DNA of 64,000 bases, from assembly GCF_021353265.1 (NCBI RefSeq), contig NZ_JAJTWU010000006.1, positions 1 to 64,000 on the forward strand, read 5' to 3'. The DNA is from Pelomonas cellulosilytica. GTDB lineage: Bacteria; Pseudomonadota; Gammaproteobacteria; Burkholderiales; Burkholderiaceae_C. The notes beneath the pieces were generated by a model. It was not told the origin of the DNA. It searched no databases and saw nothing but the letters and a program-made list of their open reading frames with translations. The position numbers and the translations under genes were made by a program. Below are positions 9,208 to 17,973 of the stretch, piece after piece. Each line of letters begins with the position of its first letter. Position 1 is the first letter of the stretch.

Positions 9208-9841
9208 GTACGGTTCCGGCCTCATCGGCCCGATCCCCAACGTGGTGATCTTCCAGTACAACCCGGAGCAGCTGTCGCGCGCGCTGCAGGTGCCACCGCG
9301 GCCGAGCGGTGCCACGCAGCGGGAGACGACACAAGCGGGCGAGACCACCTTTGAGCGCATCACGCTGAAGGCCCAGTTCAGCGCAGTGAACCTGCTGGAC
9401 GAGGACAAGGCGCTGGCCCGTCTCTTCGGCATCGGCCCGCAGCTCGCCGCGCTGGAGAAGATGGTGTTGCCCTCGACCAAGATCGCCGGCGCGATCGGCG
9501 CGGCGATCGATGCGATTGCTGGCGCGGTATCTCCGCCGTCGCCGCCAGCCCAGCCGATTCCGCGCGAGGCGTATCCGCGCATCCTCTTCATCTGGGGACC
9601 GACGCGCGTGCTGCCGGTGACGATCGACTCCATGACCATCGTCGAGCAGGAGTACGACTTCCTGCTCAACCCGATGCGCGCCGACGTGGACATCACGCTG
9701 TCAGTCATCGCCATTGACCAGTGCTCCGACGACATCGTCGCCAAGGGTGCACTCGAGTACTCGACGCTCGCCAAGGAAGCCATGGCGATCGCCAACCTCG
9801 CCAATACCGCCGAGCAGGTCGTCGACCTGATCCCGATCTGA
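9185..9841 (+). CDS. CIS tube-initiator/adaptor protein (Afp7-like N-terminal domain)
   Basis: This 218-residue protein carries the FQYNPEQLSR motif near residue 22 that marks the contractile injection system tube protein family (N-terminal domain of Afp7/Pvc7). This adaptor joins the tube to the hub in the baseplate. A second conserved part reads FIWGPTRVLPVTIDSMTI and YDFLLNPMRADVDITLSV. In Afp7 the same chain continues into a LysM domain, but here the LysM is a separate gene just downstream. The start at 9185 overlaps the preceding small gene by 23 bases. Confidence 0.85.
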   Translation: MLRGALIEYGSGLIGPIPNVVIFQYNPEQLSRALQVPPRPSGATQRETTQAGETTFERITLKAQFSAVNLLDEDKALARLFGIGPQLAALEKMVLPSTKIAGAIGAAIDAIAGAVSPPSPPAQPIPREAYPRILFIWGPTRVLPVTIDSMTIVEQEYDFLLNPMRADVDITLSVIAIDQCSDDIVAKGALEYSTLAKEAMAIANLANTAEQVVDLIPI

Positions 9842-9857
9842 ACGAAGGAGACGCCGC

Positions 9858-10130
9858 ATGTTTCTGCCCAACTCCCGCTATGCCCAGGTAGCCACGGTGA
9901 CGACGACGCTCGCCACCGGCGAGACCGTCGTGGCGCTGAAGCGCCGGCAGCTCACGCCCGCCGCCGGGGCGCCGCGGTCGGTCGTCAGCGGTGATCGGCT
10001 CGACGTGATCGCTGACCAGCAGTACGCCGAGGCGACCTGGTTCTGGCACATCGCCGATGCCAACACCGACCTCGACAGCCGCGATCTCTTGGCCGAGCCC
10101 GGCGACACGCTCCACGTGCCTCAGGCCTGA
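9858..10130 (+). CDS. LysM-domain baseplate protein
   Basis: This 90-residue protein is essentially one LysM-like module: SGDRLDVIADQQYAEATWFWHIADAN followed by GDTLHVPQ. In contractile tails such LysM proteins (the gp53/Afp7 C-terminal type) hold the hub to the tube or to the inner baseplate and do not necessarily bind peptidoglycan. It lies 16 bases after the tube-adaptor gene, preceded by AAGGAG, and 5 bases before the hub gene. The two neighbouring proteins together correspond to one Afp7-like protein. Confidence 0.88.
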   Translation: MFLPNSRYAQVATVTTTLATGETVVALKRRQLTPAAGAPRSVVSGDRLDVIADQQYAEATWFWHIADANTDLDSRDLLAEPGDTLHVPQA

Positions 10131-10135
10131 ACCCC

Positions 10136-11284
10136 ATGGGCGCTGCGCAATTCCGCGTCTGGTTCGGCACCGTGCAGGCCAGCGCGGATGACCTCGACCG
10201 CATCGAGGAGATCGAGGTGACGCAGGAGCTCGACCGTTTCTGGGAGGCGCGCATCCGCATGACGATGTGCCTGGACGCGCAAGGCCGCTGGCAGCACCGG
10301 CCGGACACGCAGGCCGCGCCCTTTTCCCGCGTGCGCGTGGAGCTCGATCCAGGCAGCGGTAGCTTCGTGCCGCTGATCGACGGACCGGTCTCGCGCTTTG
10401 AGTCGCGGCTGGACTCTCAGCCGGGCCGCAGCACCGCCACGTTCGCGGTGCGGGACGACTCGGTGCTGCTCGACCGCGAGCACGGCACCGAGATCTTCCG
10501 CGACAAGACCGACAGTCAGGTCGCCGAGGAGCTACTGCGCAGCGTGCCGGCCATCGCCGACGTTCGCGCCGACCCGCCCACCAGCGCCACACACCCCATC
10601 ACGACGCGTCGCGGCACGCGCCTCACGCTGCTTGCGCAGTTGGCGCATGCCAACGCACGCCGCGCCTACGTGCTGCCCGGCACGACGCCGGGCCAGAGCA
10701 TCGGCTGCTTCCTGCCGGACCCTGAAGAGGCCGACCCCAGCCTGCCCACGCTCAAGTTGATCGGCGACGGCCGCAACCTCGCGGACGCAACCATCGAGGA
10801 AGACAGCGAATCGCCCGAGCGCAGCCAGGGCGCGACGCTTAGCCTGCAGAACGGCCATATCACCAGCTTCGAGAGCAGCGCGAGCGACCTGTCCATCAGC
10901 GGCGATGCGCCGGTCCTGCCGGATGACGACACTCCGTCCCGCTTGCTGCCGCCGGCCGATGCCCTGCGCGAGGACCTCACGGACGCCACCGAGCGACGCG
11001 CACGCGACGCTGCCTATGCGTTCAAGCTGACGAGCCGTGTCGTGCCCGGCTGCTATGCCGCCGTGCTGATTCCGTACCGCAAGGTGCGCGTGGAATGCGG
11101 CAGCACGCCTTACAGCGGCACTTACCTGCTGACGAAGGTGGTGCACACGATCACGCCGTCGGTCTGGACGCAGCACTTCGAGGCCCGCAGCGACGGGCGC
11201 ACCACCGTGCCGGCGGCACCGGTGGTGGAGGCGCCGGGCGGCGGCCTGTCCGTTTCGTTCTCTGCCAGCGTGGGAGTCTTCTGA
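10136..11284 (+). CDS. eCIS hub protein (gpD/VgrG-like, Afp8-like)
   Basis: This 382-residue protein is a phage late control D/hub family member, the trimeric hub on which the spike sits (Afp8 N-terminal part, gp27-like). The N-terminus (VTQELDRFWEARIRMTM and VPLIDGPVSRFES) and the segment FRDKTDSQVAEELLRSVP are typical of this fold. Its length fits a hub without a fused spike. The spike is encoded by the next gene, whose ATG overlaps this stop. Confidence 0.88.
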   Translation: MGAAQFRVWFGTVQASADDLDRIEEIEVTQELDRFWEARIRMTMCLDAQGRWQHRPDTQAAPFSRVRVELDPGSGSFVPLIDGPVSRFESRLDSQPGRSTATFAVRDDSVLLDREHGTEIFRDKTDSQVAEELLRSVPAIADVRADPPTSATHPITTRRGTRLTLLAQLAHANARRAYVLPGTTPGQSIGCFLPDPEEADPSLPTLKLIGDGRNLADATIEEDSESPERSQGATLSLQNGHITSFESSASDLSISGDAPVLPDDDTPSRLLPPADALREDLTDATERRARDAAYAFKLTSRVVPGCYAAVLIPYRKVRVECGSTPYSGTYLLTKVVHTITPSVWTQHFEARSDGRTTVPAAPVVEAPGGGLSVSFSASVGVF

Positions 11285-11877
11285 TGGGCGCACTGACCGG
11301 CGACGTTCTCGAACGCAGCATTGAGCAGCTCACGCAGCACAGCGCGGGCCGCTTCTTCGGCAAGTTCCGTGGCACGGTGACGGACATCGACGACCCGGAC
11401 GGACTGGGACGCATCATGGCGACGGTGCCTTCGGTGATGGGCGCCGACACGCCGGTCGGCTGGGCGCTGCCATCCTTTCCCTTCACTGGCGACGGGGCTG
11501 GCCACGTGATGCTGCCGGCCGTCGGCGCGATGGTGTGGATCGAGTTCGAGGCCGGCAACCTGGACTTCCCGATCTGGTCCGGTGGCTTCTTCGTCTCCGG
11601 CCAGCGTCCGACGCCCGACACCGCCGGCGCGCACGTCATCGTCACCCAGGGCGGGCACAAGCTCGTGCTGGACGACGACGGCGGCAGCATCAGCATCGAG
11701 CACGCGGGCGGCGCCAAGGTTGAGCTGACGTCGAGCGGCATCAAGCTCAGCCTCGGCGCCAGCACGATGGAAATGAGCGCCAGCGCCATCGACTTCAACA
11801 GCGGCATCGTGAAGATCGGCCCCGCCGGCGTCAGCCTCGCGGCCGGTGCGATGACGCTGGGAGTGCCGCCGACATGA
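11284..11877 (+). CDS. Baseplate spike protein (gpV/gp5-like)
   Basis: The start is taken at the ATG overlapping the hub stop, giving 197 residues, although the frame is open further upstream. The N-terminal OB-fold (FRGTVTDIDDPDGLGRIMATVP, then GWALPSFPFTGDGAGHVML) is the phage baseplate assembly protein V/gp5 domain. The C-terminal part (about residues 115-197) consists of short beta repeats (GHKLVLDDDGGSISIEHAGG, MEMSASAIDFNSGIVKIG) expected to form the trimeric beta-helix needle. No lysozyme domain is inserted. It forms the puncturing tip together with the PAAR-like protein downstream. Confidence 0.93.
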   Translation: MGALTGDVLERSIEQLTQHSAGRFFGKFRGTVTDIDDPDGLGRIMATVPSVMGADTPVGWALPSFPFTGDGAGHVMLPAVGAMVWIEFEAGNLDFPIWSGGFFVSGQRPTPDTAGAHVIVTQGGHKLVLDDDGGSISIEHAGGAKVELTSSGIKLSLGASTMEMSASAIDFNSGIVKIGPAGVSLAAGAMTLGVPPT

Positions 11878-11901
11878 GACATCCTGCGCCAGCACCATCG
11901 C

Positions 11902-11986
11902 GGACCGAACGCCAGGCCGCTCCCAGGCGGGCCCGCATCCCCTCGGGGGATCGCCCTACGCCCCCGTCGGGCGAGGGGTGGTCATG
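11902..11986 (+). repeat. 85-nt leader repeat, copy 1
   Basis: This stretch between the spike and the PAAR-like gene aligns without gaps to 12715-12799, with 61 of 85 bases identical by hand count. Shared blocks include CGCTCCCA near the 5' side, CGCATCCC in the middle and CGAGGGG next to the start codon, which supplies the ribosome binding site. The centre differs but can still fold: here CGCCC at 11952-11956 can pair with GGGCG about ten bases further on. Confidence 0.6.
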
Positions 11987-12313
11987 AGCTTCTTCCTCAC
12001 CCCGGCCAGCTCGGTGATGTGCCCGCACGGCGGGCAGGCAGTGCTCTTCACGAGCAATACGCAGGCGCTGCTGCCCTCGGGGCCGGTGCTGCTGATGACG
12101 GACGTGCACCCGGTCGTCGGCTGCACCTTCGCACCCGGCGGCGTACCGCTGCCCTGCGTGACGATCCAGTGGCTGACGGGCTCCCTGCAGTCGACGATCA
12201 ACGGCGTGCCAGCGCTGATGGACAACAGCGTGGGCCTGTGCCTGAACCCGAGCTCCGTGCCGCAGGGCACGGCGATCGTCGTGCAGACGCAGACTCAAGC
12301 CTCGGGACTTTGA
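11984..12313 (+). CDS. PAAR-like tip protein (DUF4280-type)
   Basis: This 109-residue protein has the short, glycine- and cysteine-containing PAAR-like pattern: SVMCPHGGQAVLF at the start, then VHPVVGCTFAPGGVPLPCVTI and a C-terminal part with LCLNPSSVPQG. PAAR and PAAR-like proteins cap the gp5/VgrG-type spike with a sharp cone, often metal-bound through His/Cys. The ATG at 11984 follows a GAGGGG ribosome binding site contributed by the repeated leader; a GTG six bases upstream is an alternative. Position directly after the spike gene supports the role. Confidence 0.88.
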   Translation: MSFFLTPASSVMCPHGGQAVLFTSNTQALLPSGPVLLMTDVHPVVGCTFAPGGVPLPCVTIQWLTGSLQSTINGVPALMDNSVGLCLNPSSVPQGTAIVVQTQTQASGL

Positions 12314-12315
12314 CT

Positions 12316-12711
12316 ATGGCGAGCCCTCCTCTTCCCAACGGCCGGCACCTTGCCTTCCCGTTTCGCATCAGCAGCGACGGCCGCAGCGCGGCGCCGAAAT
12401 CCGATGCGGACCAGGTGCGCGACGAGCTGCTGCAGCTGCTGCTGACGGCGCCGGGCGAGCGCTTGTTCCTACCCCAGTTCGGCGGCGGCGTGCGGCGCCT
12501 TGTATTCGAGCCGGCGTCGGACGTGCTGCGCGGCGTCGTCAAGGCGCGCATCACGAATGCGCTGTCGCGTTGGCTCGCCACCCGACTGACGGTGGAGCTC
12601 ATCGACGTGACCTTTGACGATCCCGGTTCGCGGCTCGAGGTGATGGTCAAGTACCGGCCGGCCGGCTCCCCCGACTCGCGGGTCGTGAAGTTCCAGAGGA
12701 GCGGGGGATGA
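12316..12711 (+). CDS. gp25-like baseplate protein (GPW/gp25 family)
   Basis: This 131-residue protein is a GPW/gp25 family member (Afp9/Pvc9). Landmarks are LAFPFRIS near the start, the DQVRDELLQLLLTAPGERLF helix, and PQFGGGVRRLVFEP, the usual gp25 lysozyme-like core. The C-terminus has the beta strands around VELIDVTFDD and MVKYR. In contractile systems this protein connects the baseplate wedge with the first sheath ring. The gene starts 2 bases after the PAAR-like stop. The frame is open upstream but that part is a shadow of the PAAR-like gene. Confidence 0.92.
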   Translation: MASPPLPNGRHLAFPFRISSDGRSAAPKSDADQVRDELLQLLLTAPGERLFLPQFGGGVRRLVFEPASDVLRGVVKARITNALSRWLATRLTVELIDVTFDDPGSRLEVMVKYRPAGSPDSRVVKFQRSGG

Positions 12712-12714
12712 AGC

Positions 12715-12799
12715 GGGCCGAGCGCAGGGACGCTCCCAAGCCGGCTCGCATCCCCCCGATGGATCGGGTGATGTACACATCGAACGAGGGGCGGACATG
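12715..12799 (+). repeat. 85-nt leader repeat, copy 2
   Basis: Second copy of the leader element, between the gp25-like gene and the first large baseplate gene. It ends at that gene's ATG and provides its CGAGGGG ribosome binding site. Its variable centre contains the perfect palindrome GATGTACACATC, so a hairpin is kept although the bases differ from copy 1. Confidence 0.6.
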
Positions 12800-15322
12800 A
12801 CTGCCATCGTGTCGCAGGACTATGTCGACGACCGCGCGGATGCGCTGGCGGCGGCGAACCTCAATGGCCTGAAGCTCGCGTTGGTCAGCTTGCCGCCGGG
12901 GCCCGCGCCCGGACATGCCGACATCGACCTGCGCTTCTTCAACGGCCTCTTCGTCGCTTCAATCCTGGCCGAGATCACCGCCACGCCGACCCGCGCGGGC
13001 CAGATCTTTCGCATCCGCGGCGGCACGCGCGTGCCGGCGGGCACCCTGCCCGGCCAAGTCCGCTGCACCGCCGTCGTCGCCGGCTCCACGGCCGAACAGC
13101 TGTCGCTGCGCATTGAGCCCGTCGGCGACTACTCGACGTACACCATCGAGCTTGTCTGGGACGCTAGCCGCATCGACCCCTTCTTTTCCGGCATCGGCTT
13201 CCGCTTCCGCCCCGGCTGTTTCACCAACGACTGCGCACCGACGCTGCCCGGCCGGCCACTCGCACCCGGTCCGCGCATCGACTACCTCGCCAAGGACTAC
13301 GACTCCTTCCGCCACACATTGATGGTGGCGATGGCTGAGCGCGTGCCCGGCTGGCGCAGCACCAGCGAGGCGGACCTCGACCAGGTGCTGATCGACCTCT
13401 TCGCCGCCGCGGGCGACGAGATCAGCGACTTCCAGGATCGCGTCAGCGCCGAGGCCTATCTCGCGACAGCGCGCCAGCGCGTCTCGCTCGCCCGCCATGC
13501 GCGGCTAATGGACTACCACGTCAACGAGGGCCACCAGGCCAGCACCTGGCTCGGCGTTATCGTCTCTCCCGGGCAGGCACCCTTCAGACTCGACAGCCAG
13601 CAGCTCGTCTGCTGGACCGGTGCCGCCACGCCGCTGGCGGACGAGTCGGTGTTCTTCGCCAGCCGCGACCACTGGTTGCCGGCTGCGCGGCGGCAGCGCC
13701 TGGATCCGCTTGTCAACGAGCTGCACCTGCATACCTGGCGCGGCGCCCAGCCGGCACTGCGCGCCGGCAGCACCAGCGCCGACGTGACGACCGCCAGCGC
13801 CACAAAGCTCGAAGCCGACACGCTGCGCGACCTCGTCCAGACCGGCGCGCTGCCCCGCTTGTTGATCGCCGAGGTGCTGAACCCGCGCACCGGCCAGCAA
13901 CCCGGTCGCGATGCACGCAAGCGGCAGCTGCTGCGCCTCGTGCCTGGCGCCACCGGCATGCTGGCGGCGCGCACGATCCACGATCCGCTCACCAACACCT
14001 TCCTCGTGCGCCTGTGGTGGCAAGAAGCGGACGCGCTGCGCCAGGACTACTGCTTCACCACCGTCTGCAACGGCACGCCGGTGGACAACATCTCGGTATT
14101 CCACGGCAACCTGCTGCCCATGCATGCGGGCGAACCGATGGCGGTGTTCTTCCATGAGCCCGGCTCCGCACTGCCGGCCGAGACCGCCGAAGTGAAGCAA
14201 CGCCACTTCCAGCGCGGCACGCGCCACGGCGGCTTCGACTGGGTGCTCGCAGCGCTGCCGGTGCGCCCCAACGGCTTCGAGGCGCCTCTCGCCTACCTGC
14301 CGACACCACGCGGCGGCGAGATTCCCGCGAAGTCAACGCTGCGCGTGGAAGTGACGGTGCCGCTGGGCGGCACGGACGTTTGGGACGAAGTCGAGTCGCT
14401 CGTCCACAGCGACGACAATGCGGAGCTGGGTGACCAGTTCATTGTCGAGACGGACGAGCGCCGGCACACGGTGCTTCGCTTCGGCAACGGCACGAACGGA
14501 CAGCTGCTGCCCGAGGGCGCCGTCATCCACGCGCAGTACCAGACTGGTACCGGCGTTGAAGGCAACATCGGCTCAGACCAGCTCATCTTTGCGCGAGGGC
14601 TCACCGGCAGCCTGAGCGGCGCCATACAGCGCGTGTGGAACCCGTTCGACGTCAGCGACGGGCGCGCCCCTGAGACGCCCGACAAGATCCGCCGCAACGC
14701 GCCCGAGGCCTACCGCTCGCGGCAGTTGCGAGCCGTCACGCTGGCCGACTACGTCCGCCGCGCCGAAGAGGTGGATGGCGTCTCGCGCGCCGTGGCCCGC
14801 TATGCCTGGACCGGCTCCTGGCGCACCGTGCGCGTAACCATCGACCCGGCCGGCACCACCGCCTTCGACGACGCGCTTCGCCAGCGCGTGGCCGACCATC
14901 TCGAGTCCGTACGGCTGATCGGCGAAGACCTGGAGCTACGACCGCCGCGCTTTGTGCCGCTGGACGTGCGCATCGTCGTCTGCCTGGCCCCCGAGTTCTG
15001 GCGGGAGGACCTGCGCTTCATCCTCGACCAGGAGTTCGGCACCCGCTACACGTCGGATGGCCGCCGCGGCTTCTTCCATCCGGACCACTGGACGTTTGGC
15101 CAGGCGCTGCACCGCAGCCAGCTCGAGGGCCGGCTGCAGCAGGTGCCGGGCGTCGCGCACGTGGTGTCCATCACGATGAAGCGTTTCAACGCGCCGACAC
15201 CGGGTCTGCCAGGCATGGAGGCGCTGGAGATGGCCTTCGACGAGGTCGTGCTACTGGCCAACGACCCGGATCACCTCGAACGCGGCCTGATCCGCTTCGA
15301 GCTCCGCGGCGGGAGAGTCTGA
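12797..15322 (+). CDS. Large eCIS baseplate protein 1 (J-like, Afp11-like)
   Basis: This 841-residue protein belongs to the putative baseplate assembly family with a gpJ/gp6-like wedge core. The N-terminal third contains the signature IDYLAKDYDSFRHTLM and DLDQVLIDLFAAAGDEISDFQDR, and later YHVNEG near residue 240. The segment RFGNGTNGQLLPEGAVIHAQY near residue 560 is the conserved J-type strand-loop. The C-terminal part (VTLADYVRRAEEVDGVSRAVA) is the baseplate J C-terminal domain. It should form the baseplate wedge that triggers sheath contraction. The gene is preceded by an 85-nt repeated leader and ends with an ATG overlap into a second family member. Confidence 0.92.
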   Translation: MTAIVSQDYVDDRADALAAANLNGLKLALVSLPPGPAPGHADIDLRFFNGLFVASILAEITATPTRAGQIFRIRGGTRVPAGTLPGQVRCTAVVAGSTAEQLSLRIEPVGDYSTYTIELVWDASRIDPFFSGIGFRFRPGCFTNDCAPTLPGRPLAPGPRIDYLAKDYDSFRHTLMVAMAERVPGWRSTSEADLDQVLIDLFAAAGDEISDFQDRVSAEAYLATARQRVSLARHARLMDYHVNEGHQASTWLGVIVSPGQAPFRLDSQQLVCWTGAATPLADESVFFASRDHWLPAARRQRLDPLVNELHLHTWRGAQPALRAGSTSADVTTASATKLEADTLRDLVQTGALPRLLIAEVLNPRTGQQPGRDARKRQLLRLVPGATGMLAARTIHDPLTNTFLVRLWWQEADALRQDYCFTTVCNGTPVDNISVFHGNLLPMHAGEPMAVFFHEPGSALPAETAEVKQRHFQRGTRHGGFDWVLAALPVRPNGFEAPLAYLPTPRGGEIPAKSTLRVEVTVPLGGTDVWDEVESLVHSDDNAELGDQFIVETDERRHTVLRFGNGTNGQLLPEGAVIHAQYQTGTGVEGNIGSDQLIFARGLTGSLSGAIQRVWNPFDVSDGRAPETPDKIRRNAPEAYRSRQLRAVTLADYVRRAEEVDGVSRAVARYAWTGSWRTVRVTIDPAGTTAFDDALRQRVADHLESVRLIGEDLELRPPRFVPLDVRIVVCLAPEFWREDLRFILDQEFGTRYTSDGRRGFFHPDHWTFGQALHRSQLEGRLQQVPGVAHVVSITMKRFNAPTPGLPGMEALEMAFDEVVLLANDPDHLERGLIRFELRGGRV

Positions 15323-17973
15323 TGGCTTGCCAACCCTTCATCGCCGACGACTTTCTATTCCCCCGACCGGCGAACAACCGCCCGGCGCTGCCGCACATTG
15401 CCTACCGGATCGGCCGGTACGGCGATTTCTACGAGCAGATGCTGCGCCACATCGATGCCGCGGAGCCGCTGCTCGCCTTCACCCACCGAGAGCCGGACGA
15501 CCCGGCCATCGCGCTGCTGCAAGGCGCGGCGATCGTTGGCGACATCCTCAGCTTCTACCAGGAGCACTACGCCAACGAGGCTTACCTGCGCACTGCGCAA
15601 TGGCGCGACAGCGTGGCCGACCTGGTGCGCCTGACCGGCTATCGGCTGGCACCCGGACTGGGCGGGCGGGCGACGCTGGCCATCGAGGTGCGCGGCACCG
15701 CGCCGGTGACGGTCCGCGCCGGCTGGCCCGTCAAAGCCGACCTGGCGGACGTGCCCGATCAGGCCGACTTCCGGACGGTCGAGGAGCTCGTCGCCCAGCC
15801 CGCGCTCAGCCGCTTCCACCTGTACCGCCGCCGCATTGCCCAGCCGCTGCTGGCGGCGGGCGGCACGCACCTGGAACTGTCTGCCAGCGCGCAGCCCGCC
15901 GCACAGTTGAAGAAGGGCGACCGGCTGCTGCTGATGTCCGACGAGTCGATGTACAGCAGCGGCGGCGCAAGCTGGACGCCGCAGAAGGCGCCGCAGATCG
16001 TCACCATCGCGACCGTCACGCCGCACCTGGACCGCGTGCGTATCGAACTGGAACACGGCCCGAGCGAAGGCTGGACAGCGCCACTGCGCGCCGTGCGCAT
16101 CGGCCGCACGCTGCGCCACTTCGGCCACAACGCGCCCGCCACCGTGACGACGCCCATCACCGGCAGTGGCGGCGCCATCACCGGCAGCTCCAGCGCCGCG
16201 ACGCGCTTCGAGCGCTACATCTACGCCTTCGAGTCTACGTACTACTTCGGCGACGCCTACACGACGCTCGACTGGACTGAAATGCCGCTGGACGTGGAGG
16301 CGCCGGACCTCGCCGCCGGCCGGCGGGTGATCGTCCAGGGCCGCATCCATTTCGACGGGCAGCCGACACCGGTGCCGTTCGCGGTCACGAAGACGATCAC
16401 TGCCACGCGCGCCGGCACTGTGCGCTGGGGCAACCTGCAGGGTGCATCCACAGTGCTGACGCTCGACTCGAACCTGATCGTCAACGGCAACATCCACTAC
16501 GAGATGGCCGACATCCGGGACCTGCGATTTCTGGAAATCACGAGCCCCGAGCTGAGCCTGACGCCGCCCACCGACCATGCCACCGGCGACTTCACCAGCG
16601 GCACCGCGGCACTGCTCTTCTACGGCACCGCCGCCGAGGTGCAACAGATGGGCGGGCGCCGGCTGTGGCTCGCCGCGCCGGACGGGCGCAACGTCGAACT
16701 CGTCTGCACCAACACGTCGGCGGACTTCGCCTTCGCCGCCTTCCTCGGCGCGAGCGTCGCAAGCATGTGGCCGCTCTCCTTCGACCGCCCGCCACTGCCT
16801 TTCACCCAGCAGGACTTCGACGAAGACACTGTCACCGTCACCGTCTACGGCAACCTCGTCGACGCGACGCAGGGCAAAGCCGAGGCGGATGCCACCCTAG
16901 GCAACGGCGACGCGACGCAGGCCTTCCAGACCTTCACGCTGCCCAAGTCACCGTTGACCTACGACCTGGCGCCGGATGGCACGCTGCGGCCGGCGCTCCA
17001 GGTGTGGGTCGGCGGTCGCCTGTGGACGCAGGTAGACGCCCTCTTCGGCGCTGGGCCGACAGACGAGGTCTACATCGTTCGAGAGGACGCGGACGGCCGC
17101 AGCCATGTGCAGTTCGGCGACGGCGAAACCGGCGCGCGCCTGCCGAGCGGCGTCGGTAACGTGGTCGCGCGCTACCGCAGCGGCAACGGCGCTCGCGGCC
17201 CGATGAAGCCGGGTGCGGTGCCGTCCGCGCCGGAGCGGCCGGCCGGGTTCGACAAGGTGAACCTCGCCGGCATCGTGAGCGGCGGCGCTGATCCCGAAGA
17301 CGCCAGCAAGGCCCGCGAAGCCGCGCCGGGCAAGGTGCAGAGCCTCGGCCGCATCGTCAGCCTGCGCGACGTGGAAACAGAGGTGCTTTCGATCGCCGGT
17401 GTCGTCGCCGCCGCGGCCGCGTGGGACCTGGACGGCGGTGTGCCGGCGGTAATGCTGCGGGTGCTGCTGCGGGCCGGGCGCGAGGACGAATTCGCCGCGG
17501 TACGCGCCGCTGTCGTCCATGCGCTGCGCTGCCGCGGGCCTAACCGCTGGCCCGTGGTGATCGAGCAGGCGGTGCTGCGCTACGTGTGGCTCGACCTCGC
17601 CTACGCCCGTGACCCGACCTACCCGGCCGCCGACGTGGCCGCCGCCATCCGCACCGAACTCGGCCTGGCAGAGGACGAGAGCCATCGCACCGGGCTCTTC
17701 AGCCTGTCCGCGCGCCGCCTCGGCGAGCGCGAATACGCCAGCCGCATCGAAGGCCGCGTGCAGAACGTACCCGGCGTGCTCTGGTGCCGGGTGGTGGCGG
17801 ACGGTCTGCTGGCTGGTGGTGTGCAGCCTGCCCCCGCCAAGCTCCAGGCACCGCTGCCGCCGCGCCCTCGCATCGCCACGCTGCGTTGCGCCGCCAGGGA
17901 GTTGCTGCAACTCAGCGGCCACCACCTGACCCTCACGGAAAGCGCCGAGCCGAGCGCAGGAGAGTGCGCATGA
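15322..17973 (+). CDS. Large eCIS baseplate protein 2 (Afp11/12-like)
   Basis: This 883-residue protein is a second putative baseplate assembly protein. The N-terminus has the same architecture as its upstream neighbour: ALLQGAAIVGDILSFYQEHY near residue 70 and ADLVRLTGYRLAPG near residue 100. The J-type segment QFGDGETGARLPSGVGNVV occurs near residue 597, followed by LGRIVSLRDVETEVLSIAGV. The variable middle (about 200-550) is beta-rich and probably peripheral. The two large proteins probably form the heteromeric wedge ring. The gene overlaps its neighbours at both ends (stop/start overlaps), which suggests fixed stoichiometry by translational coupling. Confidence 0.91.
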   Translation: MACQPFIADDFLFPRPANNRPALPHIAYRIGRYGDFYEQMLRHIDAAEPLLAFTHREPDDPAIALLQGAAIVGDILSFYQEHYANEAYLRTAQWRDSVADLVRLTGYRLAPGLGGRATLAIEVRGTAPVTVRAGWPVKADLADVPDQADFRTVEELVAQPALSRFHLYRRRIAQPLLAAGGTHLELSASAQPAAQLKKGDRLLLMSDESMYSSGGASWTPQKAPQIVTIATVTPHLDRVRIELEHGPSEGWTAPLRAVRIGRTLRHFGHNAPATVTTPITGSGGAITGSSSAATRFERYIYAFESTYYFGDAYTTLDWTEMPLDVEAPDLAAGRRVIVQGRIHFDGQPTPVPFAVTKTITATRAGTVRWGNLQGASTVLTLDSNLIVNGNIHYEMADIRDLRFLEITSPELSLTPPTDHATGDFTSGTAALLFYGTAAEVQQMGGRRLWLAAPDGRNVELVCTNTSADFAFAAFLGASVASMWPLSFDRPPLPFTQQDFDEDTVTVTVYGNLVDATQGKAEADATLGNGDATQAFQTFTLPKSPLTYDLAPDGTLRPALQVWVGGRLWTQVDALFGAGPTDEVYIVREDADGRSHVQFGDGETGARLPSGVGNVVARYRSGNGARGPMKPGAVPSAPERPAGFDKVNLAGIVSGGADPEDASKAREAAPGKVQSLGRIVSLRDVETEVLSIAGVVAAAAAWDLDGGVPAVMLRVLLRAGREDEFAAVRAAVVHALRCRGPNRWPVVIEQAVLRYVWLDLAYARDPTYPAADVAAAIRTELGLAEDESHRTGLFSLSARRLGEREYASRIEGRVQNVPGVLWCRVVADGLLAGGVQPAPAKLQAPLPPRPRIATLRCAARELLQLSGHHLTLTESAEPSAGECA

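Noticed and set aside
15355-16644. 429-codon minus-strand frame
   Set aside because: Antisense to the second large baseplate protein, which has convincing family motifs.
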